A DNA stretch of 64,000 nucleotides from Angiostrongylus vasorum (taxonomy: Eukaryota; Nematoda; Chromadorea; Rhabditida; Metastrongylidae), in NCBI GenBank assembly GCA_018806985.1, contig JADANN010000401.1:62001-126000 (forward strand). The letters run 5' to 3'. The position numbers and the translations under genes were made by a program. A model generated the notes under the pieces. The model did not search any database. It worked only from the letters and a program-made list of their open reading frames with translations, and was not told the origin of the DNA. Of the stretch, positions 27,091-38,000 are shown in pieces (position 1 is the first letter of the stretch; each line of letters starts with the position of its first letter).

Positions 27091-27689
27091 AGTCATGGAT
27101 AATCCTACAGTGGATCAATCAGGATAAATATCGATACTACTGAAACGTGAAGGATAACTCATTAACCACACAAATGCTGACCGGTAACGAAAGAACAGAA
27201 GAAGAAATGAGCGATATGAGTGAGAAATCAATCAATAATGGCAAATGAAGATATCTCGACAATGACTGGGGTTCCAAAGAAAATCAATATGCAATTACGG
27301 GAAATTTCTGGATCTGAGGTAAAAGGATTTTCTTTCTTCTTCTTTTCTGCTAAGGTGCTGGAAGCATTTGCCTGAGAAGACTGGGTATCAACTTGACCCT
27401 TCCAGACTGTGAACGAAGCAAAACCGCCAAAACGTTAGATATCATTGATTAAATCTTGTTGCAAACAACCTCATATCCACTCAGGACGAAAACATCCATC
27501 GGGATAATTGGGTTAAATGGCCGTTACAAAAACCACCAAAGAATCACGAGATTTATGATGGCCCAAAACTAAACGAAGACTTTTCCGAATGTAGTAAACA
27601 CAACGATCCATTTACGATGGTGTTTTACAATAATAAAAGTATTTATTTATAGAAAAACAGGCTATGAATAATCGAAGATGGAGTGGTCC

Positions 27690-27840
27690 TAAGGCCAAGG
27701 CGACGGGTGATGTCGCGCGCTGGCCGCGTACGCAATTTATGACATCATTTGGCCCGCCCCCCGACAGAGCGGCGGAGGCGGGAGAACGCGACGGAGCGCG
27801 CTGAGCATGGCCGTCCGACGACGACGGAACGGCTACTCAC
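27690..27840. promoter_or_regulatory. CpG-rich patch in the divergent intergenic region
   Basis: A block far richer in G+C and CpG than its surroundings, with GCGCGC, GGCCCGCCCCCC and TGACATCA motifs, lies about 650 bp upstream of the minus-strand gene start and ends at a family B repeat. It could be a promoter element, or the head of an unrecognised repeat. No promoter activity can be inferred beyond composition and position. Confidence 0.3.
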
Positions 27841-28030
27841 ATTCACTCATGAGGACCATCGTGGCGTGTTGGTGAACGCGTTAGCCCTCGGAAAGGGAAA
27901 TAACGTGTTCGATCCCCACCGCAGACACCTGCGGCCCGGAGTTTTGCAAATGTCGCAGCATCGTTGTCGTTGTATCACATGAAATACCCTGCCATGAAAA
28001 ATTGTAGTAGGCAGTAAATAAAAAAGTAAA
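27841..28030 (+). mobile_element. tRNA-like repeat, family B copy
   Basis: CGTGTTGGTGAACGCGTTAG head, GTTCGATCCCCACCGCAGAC B-box, AAATACCCTGCCATGAAAAA tail followed by GGCAGTAAATAAAAAAG. Confidence 0.75.
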
Positions 28031-28064
28031 CATTGTGATTTCAACTACACACATTGTTGAGAAA

Positions 28065-28245
28065 TCCGAGGTCCATGTAGCTTAGTGGCTAGGGGGTGCC
28101 CTGCAATACACAGGTGGTCGTTGGTTTGACATCGCGCCCTGGTCTCACCGAACTTTCCCCACTCCGTCGTCGGAAAATTGGTGGCAGACTTGTCTGGGAG
28201 GACATCAGGATTGAAATGATATATCGGCAGGCCATCTTATTATTG
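28065..28245 (+). mobile_element. tRNA-like SINE, family A copy, degenerate
   Basis: TGTAGCTTAGTGGCTAGG head, GTCGTTGGTTTGACATCGCG in the B-box place, GTCTGGGAGGACATCAGGAT and TATATCGGCAGGCCATC. The tail is lost. Confidence 0.6.
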
Positions 28246-28249
28246 TTAG

Positions 28250-29075
28250 AATCGCCTGTGATGAACGCAGTTTGAGAGTGTGAATGAACTACTTTTAAAG
28301 ACCGTAATCTGTACGAGGAATTCTTAGCGCGGGAAAATTAGATTTTTTTAGATTTTTCAAAAAGGGCACTTCATCGCGAATTTGCAAAGGAGATGTATAG
28401 AGCTCCTCAGTTTCCATACTGTTCATTAAAGAAATAGTCCATGGGTTAAGTATCTTCATATCTCATAGACGCAAATATCCAATTAAGCATACAGAATTTT
28501 GCTTTGGCCTCAAGTATTTCAGCCACTCTCACCTTGGTGTCACCAGTACGACTGTACGAATACCAATCATTCCGTTCGTAGGAATTGGTCCATGGAGGCA
28601 GTTTGGTTCTAACATGAGCTTTAAAATTCTTCCTAACGTTCCTAAATGCTTTTGCTCAGCGCAGAGAGAAGCTGCTGAAAATGAACCACGAATTCTTCAC
28701 ACATCTTTTGGCCGTAAGTTTCCAAAATTTTTGAATTCTTCTGAAGTGAGCACATTAATAACTCCTTCAAAAAATCTCCAAAGTCGACTGCGTAGTTTTC
28801 TGTTCTAATCAATCATGGATTACAATAGGCAAGGGTCAGCTCCTCGACAGTGAAGACGTGACCTAAACATATCAATTAATACGTTGAGGTAAATCTGGAT
28901 CACTCTGGGTCACCTTGGTGAGCAACTCGTTGCCTTAGATCAAGTTTTTGTACTACACATGGTAATGCTACAAGTAAATTTCACGGTAGGTGTTCTGGTC
29001 ATGTCTGACTTCTGATGCTTCACTCGACTGATTTGCTTTCGATAAAAAATATGGCCTTTTCTGGAGCGTGTTTTC
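28250..29075. other. intergenic, no gene recognised
   Basis: Part of the divergent region between the two main genes. No splice-supported coding sequence seen. Confidence 0.5.
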
Positions 29076-29079
29076 TTCT

Positions 29080-29350
29080 GAGTTACACGAAGTCTTACCC
29101 TTTAGCCATCTTCGTTGAGCTCTTTAAGCATGTTTTCTGCTTCAGTGACACTTTTTGGAAACTATGGCTTTCAAGAAAACTAATGTCTGGTATGATTTTG
29201 TCATCTCTATATGTGCTCCTTCCGTCCAAATCTAGAGAATTTGCTATCCATTGCAATACGGAAGAGAACAAATTTGGCAAGACGGCGTTACTTGTCGAAC
29301 CCCCTTTTTTTCCTAGAGTTTTGTTAGGGGGTGGCTCTATGAAGAGCTAA
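29080..29350 (-). mobile_element. RTE retrotransposon internal fragment
   Basis: The minus strand near 29150-29110 reads VTEAENMLKELNEDG, the same reverse transcriptase block seen at 1660-1550 in the larger copy. Neighbouring bases (TTGCTATCCATTGCAATACG) also match the 1740-1780 region of that copy. Broken by stops. Confidence 0.6.
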
Positions 29351-30127
29351 TGACGTCTATTCGTATGTGGAACGCCTCCACTTTTCAGTCGACAACATTA
29401 CACAATGACGTCTTTGTGGCATTTCGAAACCGTTTTTCTTAGTTAGCAAAGGTCTTGACAAACGCAAATACCTCCGATAGACACTAATCAGCCTAACAGC
29501 GCACTACACACATCGATTTTAATAAATGTAATGCGAAAATAATTGCTGCCTTCAATCCAGAAATCTGTGCCAACCAGGTTCAAGCTTTCTTATACTAAGA
29601 TTCCTAATTTTTTTGGAACCCACAAAGAGTATTTTTCTTGCTTTTCTTCGTCGAAGCTTGTACCTTGAATATGAAAGCAATTAAACAAGCTCACTCCCGT
29701 CCAGTCGGTTACGATGGTGTTCCTTAGTATAGTGTCAGAAATTTTCGAAGTTTTCGGAAATTTCTGCTTTAAAGTAAAATTGAAGGAATACTATGAGTAA
29801 ACGATGTACACCCTCAACACAATACAGCAAAGTTTATTCTATAAAGCTATATATTCCATAAAGTTCAACATTCCTCTACAGAGTTCATGAAGTTCTAAAC
29901 CCCTAAACTATTTTACTGCATTTGTAGATTTTTCGCACTGGATCTTTGATGTGTCCGCAAAGTACCCCTCAAATTTGGGCAACTAGACTCTTTATAAATG
30001 ACACAACACAAAATAGAGAAGTAAACAAATGCACATCCATTATATGACAATTGGAGAACAACTTTAGACATGGACGATGTCCTGCAATGTCTGGCTATTA
30101 TTGAGATTAATCGAGATTATTATAAAA

Positions 30128-30511
30128 TTACAGATTGAAATAGTCAGCTGTTGACTGAGAGCGGTGAATCAAACACTGGTTCCCACAAACGAAGCACCAT
30201 ATAGAATAGCACAACACTCCTAAGACTACGCTGGAATTTTTGATGCCGTTTGAAGGAGCCGATTCAATAGACCCAAGGTTTCCTAAACGAGCAAAAGGAA
30301 ACTCATCAGATACGAGAATACAATAAAAAGTTAACATTAAGCAAGCGCCATCGAACCACAGTGCATCGATCATTAACAAGGGTTTTGATATCTCGGTATG
30401 AGGGCATTTCAGACAATAACGTATGGAAAAGAAGAAGTCAGGAGAAATCATATCGACGATATTTGACACCACCGTTACTTGGCACAATCTTTTACGCCAC
30501 GGCATCAGCAC
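30128..30511 (-). CDS. unrecognised 127-codon ORF with hydrophobic segments
   Basis: Open minus-strand frame. The C-terminal part (IKNSSVVLGVLCYSIWCFVC ... HRSQSTADYFNL) has one clear hydrophobic helix followed by a polar tail and a stop. Just upstream of it, on the minus strand, TTTGCTCGTTTAG at about 30280 could be a splice acceptor, so the last 53 codons may be a terminal exon of an undetected gene. The front part has another hydrophobic run (ACLMLTFYCILV). No homologue recognised. Confidence 0.25.
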   Translation of the reverse strand: MLMPWRKRLCQVTVVSNIVDMISPDFFFSIRYCLKCPHTEISKPLLMIDALWFDGACLMLTFYCILVSDEFPFARLGNLGSIESAPSNGIKNSSVVLGVLCYSIWCFVCGNQCLIHRSQSTADYFNL

Positions 30512-30964
30512 TACAACTTATTCAAGGCTATAAAGAAGAGAAAAAATTTTTGCTCCACTCACGAGCAACCCAAAAAACATCATATTCTCAGCTTATCCGA
30601 AAAAATTAGCAAATAGTTCCCTACTTAGTTTAGGTGCATGGAGCTTTTCTTTCACCTATTCAATCTGCCGTGTTTGGGACACATTTCTGACATGCATAGA
30701 GCGCTATATCTACTCCTATGTCTATCAAACAGTTTATCACTGGACGCCTTCACTGCAAGAAACGTTTCTGTCTGTAAAGCCTCAATACTAGCAACAGGGA
30801 CTATACATTATAGGGAGTTGATTTATAAGAATTTCCCTGTACAGATCTGGATCTCAGCACTCATTTCTTTCGATTTATTGCCTTCCAACCGTCATCCATC
30901 AAAGAAGATGACTTCATGTGTGACGTTTGAAGTTCGCCTCGCCCTATCACTAACATTTTGAGTG

Positions 30965-32185
30965 ATAGCTTGCATGGTTTCCTTTGAATTCTTTGACAGC
31001 ACTAGGGCTGCCGATGCTTTTACCGATGCGCTCATGTGGTGATCAGTGCTTTTAGGTCGGAGCGGAATTTAGTGCTTGACATCACAGTTTCAAAAAGAGC
31101 CAATAATGCAGAAATAATATTCAAGAAGGTCAAAGAAACCTGAGAAAAAATATGACTGTGGTAAAAGAATTCGTACGAAAACGTAGTTTATGAGGAATCG
31201 TGGTGAAACGAGAAATGGAGCGAGCGATGAGGTTGTTTGATTACGAGGAACACATCTTATGTTAATCTGTTGCAGTCAATGAACATCAAAATCGGTACGA
31301 AGAAAGGGCTATATAAGAGCTTCTGATGAGAATACACAGCGTCTCATGAACAGCGCTTCTAAGATGGGCACTCGTGTTTGTCCTTCCAAATCCCAAAACT
31401 ACTTTGTTGGAAAATTTATGGTCGAAGACTAAATTTAGAATACGACAGTGTACTTTTTCCTTTTTCCTTCTGATATGAGTGTCATTAAATAAAGTCATTT
31501 AGTTGGATTTGTCTCTCGACCTTCTTTCTACACCGCAAATAAAAAAGTTGCGGCAAATCTGACTACTTCTATAACTCGGAGTTTTCATCGCAACGTCTGT
31601 GGTCTGGTTACGTCAGCATTAGTTATTCTATAAGGCTAAGTCAAGCTCGGTTGTTGCTCGTTCTGCCACCTGTCATAACAATGACGTATCAAGCCTCACG
31701 ACAACGTTCGTGGTAATTGTTCAGCCATTCGTCATGCTTTTCACCTTGTCAATATCTCGCGATGCGCAACTGTCGATTCACTAACGCGAACTCCTGAAAC
31801 CACCAACTTGTCCGTAAACCAGCTCCTACTATTGGCTCGATTATCGTCGTCAATAACTAGTAGGTCCCTAGGTCCTTCTTAATCACCAACACTCATATCT
31901 TCTGCAAAACATTCAGAACCATCTGCACACTGTGCGTTTGATGTGCTCACCTGGTCTCATTCTTCCATAATATTCGGTTTACTCCATTAGCAATCCATGG
32001 ACCATAACAGCATGAATTTCAGCTTCAATACTTTCATTTCAGCTAGCCCAGAATCACTGAAAATCAAATATTAGAAAAGAAAAGATACAGACGGAAAAGT
32101 TAAGCAATAAGTGGGCTTTGAAATGATTTAGAACAATAGTGTTACCAGTGGTTGATTGTTACAAAGTGCGCTTGTAAAATTCATG
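30965..32185. other. intergenic, no gene recognised
   Basis: A 70-codon minus-strand ORF at 31286-31498 has no recognisable domain. The rest has no coding signal. Confidence 0.45.
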
Positions 32186-32189
32186 AACA

Positions 32190-32470
32190 AATAAGAGGAT
32201 AAAGCTCTCGGCGTTGATCAATATATGAGAGATGCGCCATGCATTCCGCTTCCTTAAGCATCGTTTGGAGGTGATTGGATGCATATCTAACCTTTACAAT
32301 GACTCGCGGTGGCCTACGGATGTATCGAACCGGTGCTGCTATGCTCCCAGACAAGTCTGGAACCAATTTGCCGACTCCGGGGGAAGGAAGGCTTGGTGGG
32401 CCATGGGTGCAGGTATTGATCCCATGTGTGTTGCAGGGCACCTCCGACCACTGAGCCACACGCGCCATTG
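32190..32470 (-). mobile_element. tRNA-like SINE, family A copy
   Basis: Full-length reverse copy, from AGGATAAAGCTCTCGGCGTT to the A-box complement CCACTGAGCCACACGCGCCA. Confidence 0.8.
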
Positions 32471-32719
32471 TTTTAATCCAGTGTGAAAATCATAACAAAA
32501 GTAGTCATTTTTTGGAACAACCATGGTAATCTATCGGCCGAAAGCATCCTATGATAACAAATTTTTGGGTGGATCTATTGCCGTTTTCGGGGCAAAAGGC
32601 ATTCTACCTAATAAGTCTATTTCATCTATTATCACTTGACTCAATTTCATCTACAAGGATTGCAATACTGGTTAAATGTGAAGCAGAATGAAATCCGATC
32701 AACATAAAGGCCAGTCTTA

Positions 32720-33000
32720 ACCTTTTTTATTTACTGCCTATTCTTTTTAAACGGCAGGGTATGTTACGAAATTTAACTTCTATAATGCTGAGATATTTGC
32801 AAAACTCCGGACCGCAGGTGTCTGCGGTGGGGAACGAACGCGCTATTGTCCTTTCCAGAAAGTAACGCGTTCACCACCACACCATGCGGGTCCTTCGTTT
32901 TGCCTGTCTCTCAGCAGTTCTATCGATCTTTTGCCATCAGCATTCACCCGTCAATGGGATTGGTCTGGGGAGCCCAAATCGGCATTGAACCCAGTTGAGA
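32720..33000 (-). mobile_element. family B repeat, left half of an inverted pair
   Basis: ATTTACTGCCTATTCTTTTT, GGACCGCAGGTGTCTGCGGT, CACACCATGCGGGTCCTTCG and GGCATTGAACCCAGTTGAGA. Confidence 0.8.
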
Positions 33001-33365
33001 CACCTGGGCTCCGGAGTTTTGCAAATATCTCAGCATTATAGAACTTATATTTCGCAATATACCCTGCCATCAAAAAGAGTAGGCAGTAGGCAAAAAAGGT
33101 TAAAATTGTGATTATAACTATAGCCTCAGCTTAACTGGGTTCAATGCCGATTTGGCTCCCGAGATCAATCCCGTTGACGGGTGATTGCTGATGGCAAAAA
33201 GATCGAGAGAACTAGCTGAGAGACAGGCGAATCGAAGGACCCGCATGGTGTGGTAGTGAGCTCGTTACTCCCCGGAAAGACAATAGCGCGTTCGTTCCCC
33301 ACCGCAGACACCTGCGGTGCGGAGTTTTGCAAATATCTCAGCATTATAGAAGTTATAAAGGCCAG
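33001..33365 (+). mobile_element. family B repeat, right half of an inverted pair
   Basis: Two tail blocks (CTCCGGAGTTTTGCAAATAT at about 33010, and again near 33320) surround a full head ACCCGCATGGTGTGGTAGTG with CGTTCGTTCCCCACCGCAGA. Confidence 0.8.
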
Positions 33366-34129
33366 TCTAATCCGTTCTTGGATTGTTGCTCCGATCTTTA
33401 TCAGGCCACGAAAAGTTTTGTGATAAAAGATGGAAAGATATTATTCTCTACGATTCACGGAATTAACCTCTTACATGAAGCGGTGCGAGAGAAATGAAGG
33501 GGCTCATTACAGAATGCCAGCGCTAATGTGTATTCGAACCGAATTCTCATGTTAATCGAGTGCTTACTTCTGTATGCCGACGACATCTACAGCTCGAAAA
33601 AAAGTGTCCGTGGACGAACGACGTTGTTGACAGTGCACTCGACGGTGCGAACCATGTCGACCCTCATTTCGCTCTCCGTTCCCTATGGCTGCACACAATA
33701 TTGTGAGTTTGCTACCTATAACACCACGACAACAAGTCATTTTGTGGGCTACTTCTATCTTAGATGGCAAGACTTGTTGCAAAACCTAAGCAAAAAATTT
33801 CGGGTGATAGAAGCAAAAAAAGCTCACGATGTCATTTTACAGTACTTGAAGTGGAGTTCGTCGACATTTGTGTTACAGTGTTCGAAGGCTTCAAGAGTAC
33901 TTGCTAAATTGTTAAATAGAGTGCTCTAGTGCTTTCCAAAATGTACTGGCCTTCAATACATTTCGTTATATGATATTGCTTTCACTGTTCAAGAAAACGT
34001 AGTTCTACGTAAAAGTAGAAATGTGGCAAGAAAAGAATAAAGAAATTCCTTGTATTAGAAGTTCATGAAATACTTTATATATGAACACAAACATTAGTAA
34101 TTCTTCTTGCTTTGCTTTTCTTTTCTTGT

Positions 34130-34265
34130 TTTCCCGCTTCAAGAGTTGACCCACAGCGAAGGGTAATCGCCTGTTCGATCTGACCTGGGATCCGTGTACT
34201 GCAATTATCCCAGATTTATTGTGCTTGGATTTCACATAATATCCTGCCGTGATAAAATAATGAAC
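34130..34265 (+). mobile_element. family B-like fragment, degenerate
   Basis: CGAAGGGTAATCGCCTGTTC, GATCTGACCTGGGATCCGTG, and the tail AATATCCTGCCGTGATAAAA. Confidence 0.35.
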
Positions 34266-34386
34266 AGTAGATACATTGTTCCGAAATAGTTAAGCTATGC
34301 TAAAAACAGCTAACTTAGTAAACATCACTTAAGTTTGGCTGTGAGTTTGAACAGTCAGTTTTTCCTTTATTGAATTTATTAAATAG

Positions 34387-35010
34387 GCCATCGAAGCTGA
34401 GCCTCCAAATGCGAACAACTTCGGCGATTATGACGTGGAAATGGGTTCGTCACAAACCGCACTTATGCACAAGTTGGTAAATAATGTTTAAGATTCGATC
34501 GTTAATGACAAACCTGAAGTTCTCAAGCTCATCCTGCACTTCAGTAGATTTCGAGACTCAGGCTTTCTAAAGGAAGCATGATGGAGTTGAGGTGGTGGGA
34601 TTGTAATAAATCAAAGTAGTTCTAACCAGCAGCAGCTCATAATCGATTGGGATAAGCTGAAACGTTTACCAATTAGAATTATGTTGTAGGAGTACTTCAG
34701 AGACTATGCTTCATTGTTTCAAGAACGTATGCCAATTTTCTGTCTGTGCATGAAGTACTCCTTTTTCCCTTTTATTGTCTTCTATTTTCCACTTCGCATT
34801 TTCGTGACTTTTCAACTTCAACTTTCCCGCTTCTTTTGCATAAATAGAAAGTTTCTTGCTTGCCCTGATCTTCTTACATTCAAATGATGGTTAAATTACT
34901 CTCCCACTTTGTCCTTTATGCTTTGCTACACACTTTAGTTTCGAAGAAGAGTCAGAGTCACCAACCACCGTATCACTGCGCAAAAGTTTTCAATCGACAC
35001 TGAAAAGAAC
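34387..35010 (+). CDS. K2P channel, probable N-terminal exons
   Basis: Two exon-like blocks. 34387-34476 follows TTAAATAG and ends TTG|GTAAAT; 34939-35010 follows CACTTTAG and ends AAC|GTAAGT. In the second, only the frame giving FEEESESPTTVSLRKSFQST fits the TM1 exon (it leaves phase 2 and TM1 needs one base). That frame requires a phase-2 entry, which the first block supplies only in the frame containing ATG at 34409 (MRTTSAIMTWKWVRHK...). The other open frame of that block (AIEAEPPNANNFGDYDVEMG, then SSQTAL) looks more protein-like but would not join. The start is therefore undecided; a cDNA is needed. Confidence 0.45.
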
Positions 35011-38000
35011 GTAAGTGCATTCTGATTCGAAAATATACTATTACTCGCCCTGGACTGTCTCGGCATCGTTCTAAAAATATCGAAGCTAGTGAGAATATAG
35101 CAATGATTACCAGACCAAAAAAACGACTAGGTGAAGGAATTCTTTTCAGTTGCAACGATTTTTTATCATCGCACGAGCACAGGCAAGAGGAATTCCAACA
35201 AAGTGTTCTCGCTTTTTGACAAATTTAACCTGAGATTTCACTTCGATGATTTAATTGCTTAAGAATCTTCCCCTATGCGCACTAATTGGAATGACAAATG
35301 TCCGATGGGTTCCATCTAATGGTGTACTGAATTTGTTTCCTTGGTTAAAAAGCCAATTTTCTATTGTTGGAAAAACTGGGGCTCCTTCTGCTAAGCAGCA
35401 AACCGTGCAGAGCGATTACATGGGAAAACACGTAGGTTCTTGATGTTCTTGTCTCCTCCTCTTCGTTGAGGAGTTCTCTTCCGCTACAGAAAAAAGTATG
35501 GCAATGATTAGCCCAACGAGGTTCTCCGATGTTGTGGTCTGCGGAGTGAAGTCTTGTTTTTCAAAAGTGTTGAATTTGTGGTAGTTAGAAATTAAGAAGA
35601 TGAGAAAGTGGATGTCAGAAAACTAAAATGACAACTTAAATTGAAGGGTTGAACATTCTATTCTACATTTATTTAGACGCCGTTGGCTGAGCGTACTCAC
35701 TGCTCCTTTCCGTTTCATCTTAATCAAATTCAAACTTCTATTCGTGATCGCTTTTTATTCAGTGTTTGGCGCTTGGATGTTCATGACATTGGAGGTAACT
35801 GTTATTTTATTTAACACGTTCCGTTCAAGAATAATCCATTCATAGCCTACGGTAGCCCTCCTTCTTTTTATAAAGTAGCATACATTTAGGAAAAAATTCT
35901 TCCGCCACAATGTGACCTTTTCTCAGTGAAGTTTTGTGACTCGAAGTGTCTCCGACAATTTTGCACTTTAGAGATCATTAAACATTGTTTCTGTCGTTCG
36001 TCGCACTGTTCGCCTCTATTGCTCCGTGGCAGTTTTTCAATGAGCACTTCACAGAGTGAAACGTCATACACCAGTTGCAGGATTTTTCCCGTATTACTGT
36101 ATGAGTAGTCCGGTTAGAATTTAGAAACCGGATTTCATTTAGTCACGGCACCGGCAATCACTTAGTTTAATGGTAAAAGCCTACACAAGGTTGCCACAAA
36201 AGTTTGGTGCGGTTGACACTTCGGTCCCATTGTCTTTTTTTCAGGCAAACGTTCGACTCAAGCGTTCACAAGTATTAATCATTGCGATGTGAAAATTTTC
36301 GTAATCGCATCGAATCAAATCAAATCGAATCGAGTAAAACAGCGCGCAACACTACCAGACCTATTTAATAGATGTTCTTTGAGAGCGGAAATGGTGCAGT
36401 GGTTAGTGATGTCGTCGACCAGAACGCAAAGGCGCTAGTTCGATCCTCGCAACGTTCCTCAAGCAGCAGCTGAAAGAACACGCGAAACGCTCGAGGACTA
36501 TTCTGGACGATGAATGCGAGTAAATGAATCAAATGCAAAAAGTGCTGGGATCCGCGCAATAGATGCGACGACGAGTCATGAAATATAAAAGAAAACAGTT
36601 CCATAGCGGTCTCCTTTAACCTCGTGATGTAGATGTTCACTGTCGCATTGAGTCGAATCACTGGCGACAACGAACACCCACACTGAGACAACGACCAGTT
36701 TGGGACCATAGATTCAGGTCAACGCGGCTCTGAAGAAGACGAAGGCGCCGAAATTTTAGCCGAGTGAAAGTTTTCATATTGACCTCGTGTAATCTCGATC
36801 ATCTAAAAAATTTACTGAATAAACTTCTCTTTAACTCTAGGAAAACTCAACAACCTGCGTTGAGCATACCAAACCTTTACAACAGAAACCAGCTCAAACT
36901 CTGCGAATGTTTATCCACAAGTCATGAGAAATATTGACACCATTTTATAGATCGTCCTGCAGAACGCAGTAGTAATCCAATGAGTGGCGTTCATTCTTCA
37001 CTGTAATCATATCGGAACATTGAGCTATAATCGTGCTGAATGACTACTGGATTATTTGGACACGACTTTTTGGGGAAAAATATAAGGGAAGAAAATGCCT
37101 TTCAGATGTCTTTGTCATTCCCTATGTACGCCGAAGGGAAGGAAGGATCCCGTTTCTGCTCCAGCTACATTTATCTACACCGGGAAGTCAATATGTGAAA
37201 AGACTTAGCTACAAAGCTGAAAAGAATTTTGAAAAAATTGCTGGTATGGTGAATAAGACAAAGGAAGACATATTAAGCTACAGTAGGAAGCCCGCTGAAC
37301 AAATGGTTTATCTCTTCATGAATGTCCTCGAGAAAACGACTGATCCCTTACGAGGTACTCTTGCTTGAAACAGAAGCAAACAAAAACATTGCTAACGTTG
37401 GTTGGAGTCCTTTTGCAATCAAAAAGAGAACAGGCGATAGAGTGAAGTTAGACCCATCTTGTCGCGAAAATAGGGGACATGGAACTTTACGTGTCGAGCT
37501 TCATTTACATGTCTGTTCAGTCTTCCTCGACTAGAAAGACAAGGGGCTATTACCAGATTTCTAGCAATACCATTTTTATGATTTGTCCTATTCTTTTACT
37601 GACAATTCCACAGATCCGTTCGATGTTCACCCTCTGAGTACGGCAGGATTTTTTGCTTTACATCCACGTCTCCTTTTTATTTCCATAGCTTGAAAATCTC
37701 ACTATAGTAGACTCTCCATTTTCCACAACGCGTGTGCATTTACGATATGAGCACGCTTACTAATCATTTGTACAAATAGCGACGAAAGCGATCAAAATTT
37801 AGCATAGTGATAAAAAAATAGACAGCTTTTGTTCTCGATTCCAAGTTTATTCCTTGCCTAGTTTCAGGCGTTCCATATTTTTTTATGGATGATTTAAAGA
37901 TAGACGATTGATCGGATCCGAGCTACGGGATTTTCTAAAAATTAACTAGTTTAACTAGCAGCTTGCTAAAGCTGAACTAAAGACGAGTACAATGAGAGAT

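Noticed and set aside
30361..30609. 82-codon plus-strand ORF
   Set aside because: Shadow of the minus-strand ORF at 30128-30511 and without domain support.
33528..33929. 133-codon ORF upstream of the channel gene, containing YADDI
   Set aside because: A lone YADD-like string could suggest reverse transcriptase, but no flanking RT blocks are present and the rest is unrecognisable; probably chance.
36375..36450. Possible tRNA gene at the head of the third SINE-like family
   Set aside because: The arms do not fold into a full cloverleaf by eye and the body recurs at 45600.
37033..37368. 111-codon ORF inside the first large channel intron
   Set aside because: No domain, no splice-site agreement with neighbouring channel exons; TM1 and the cap exon already join in phase without it.
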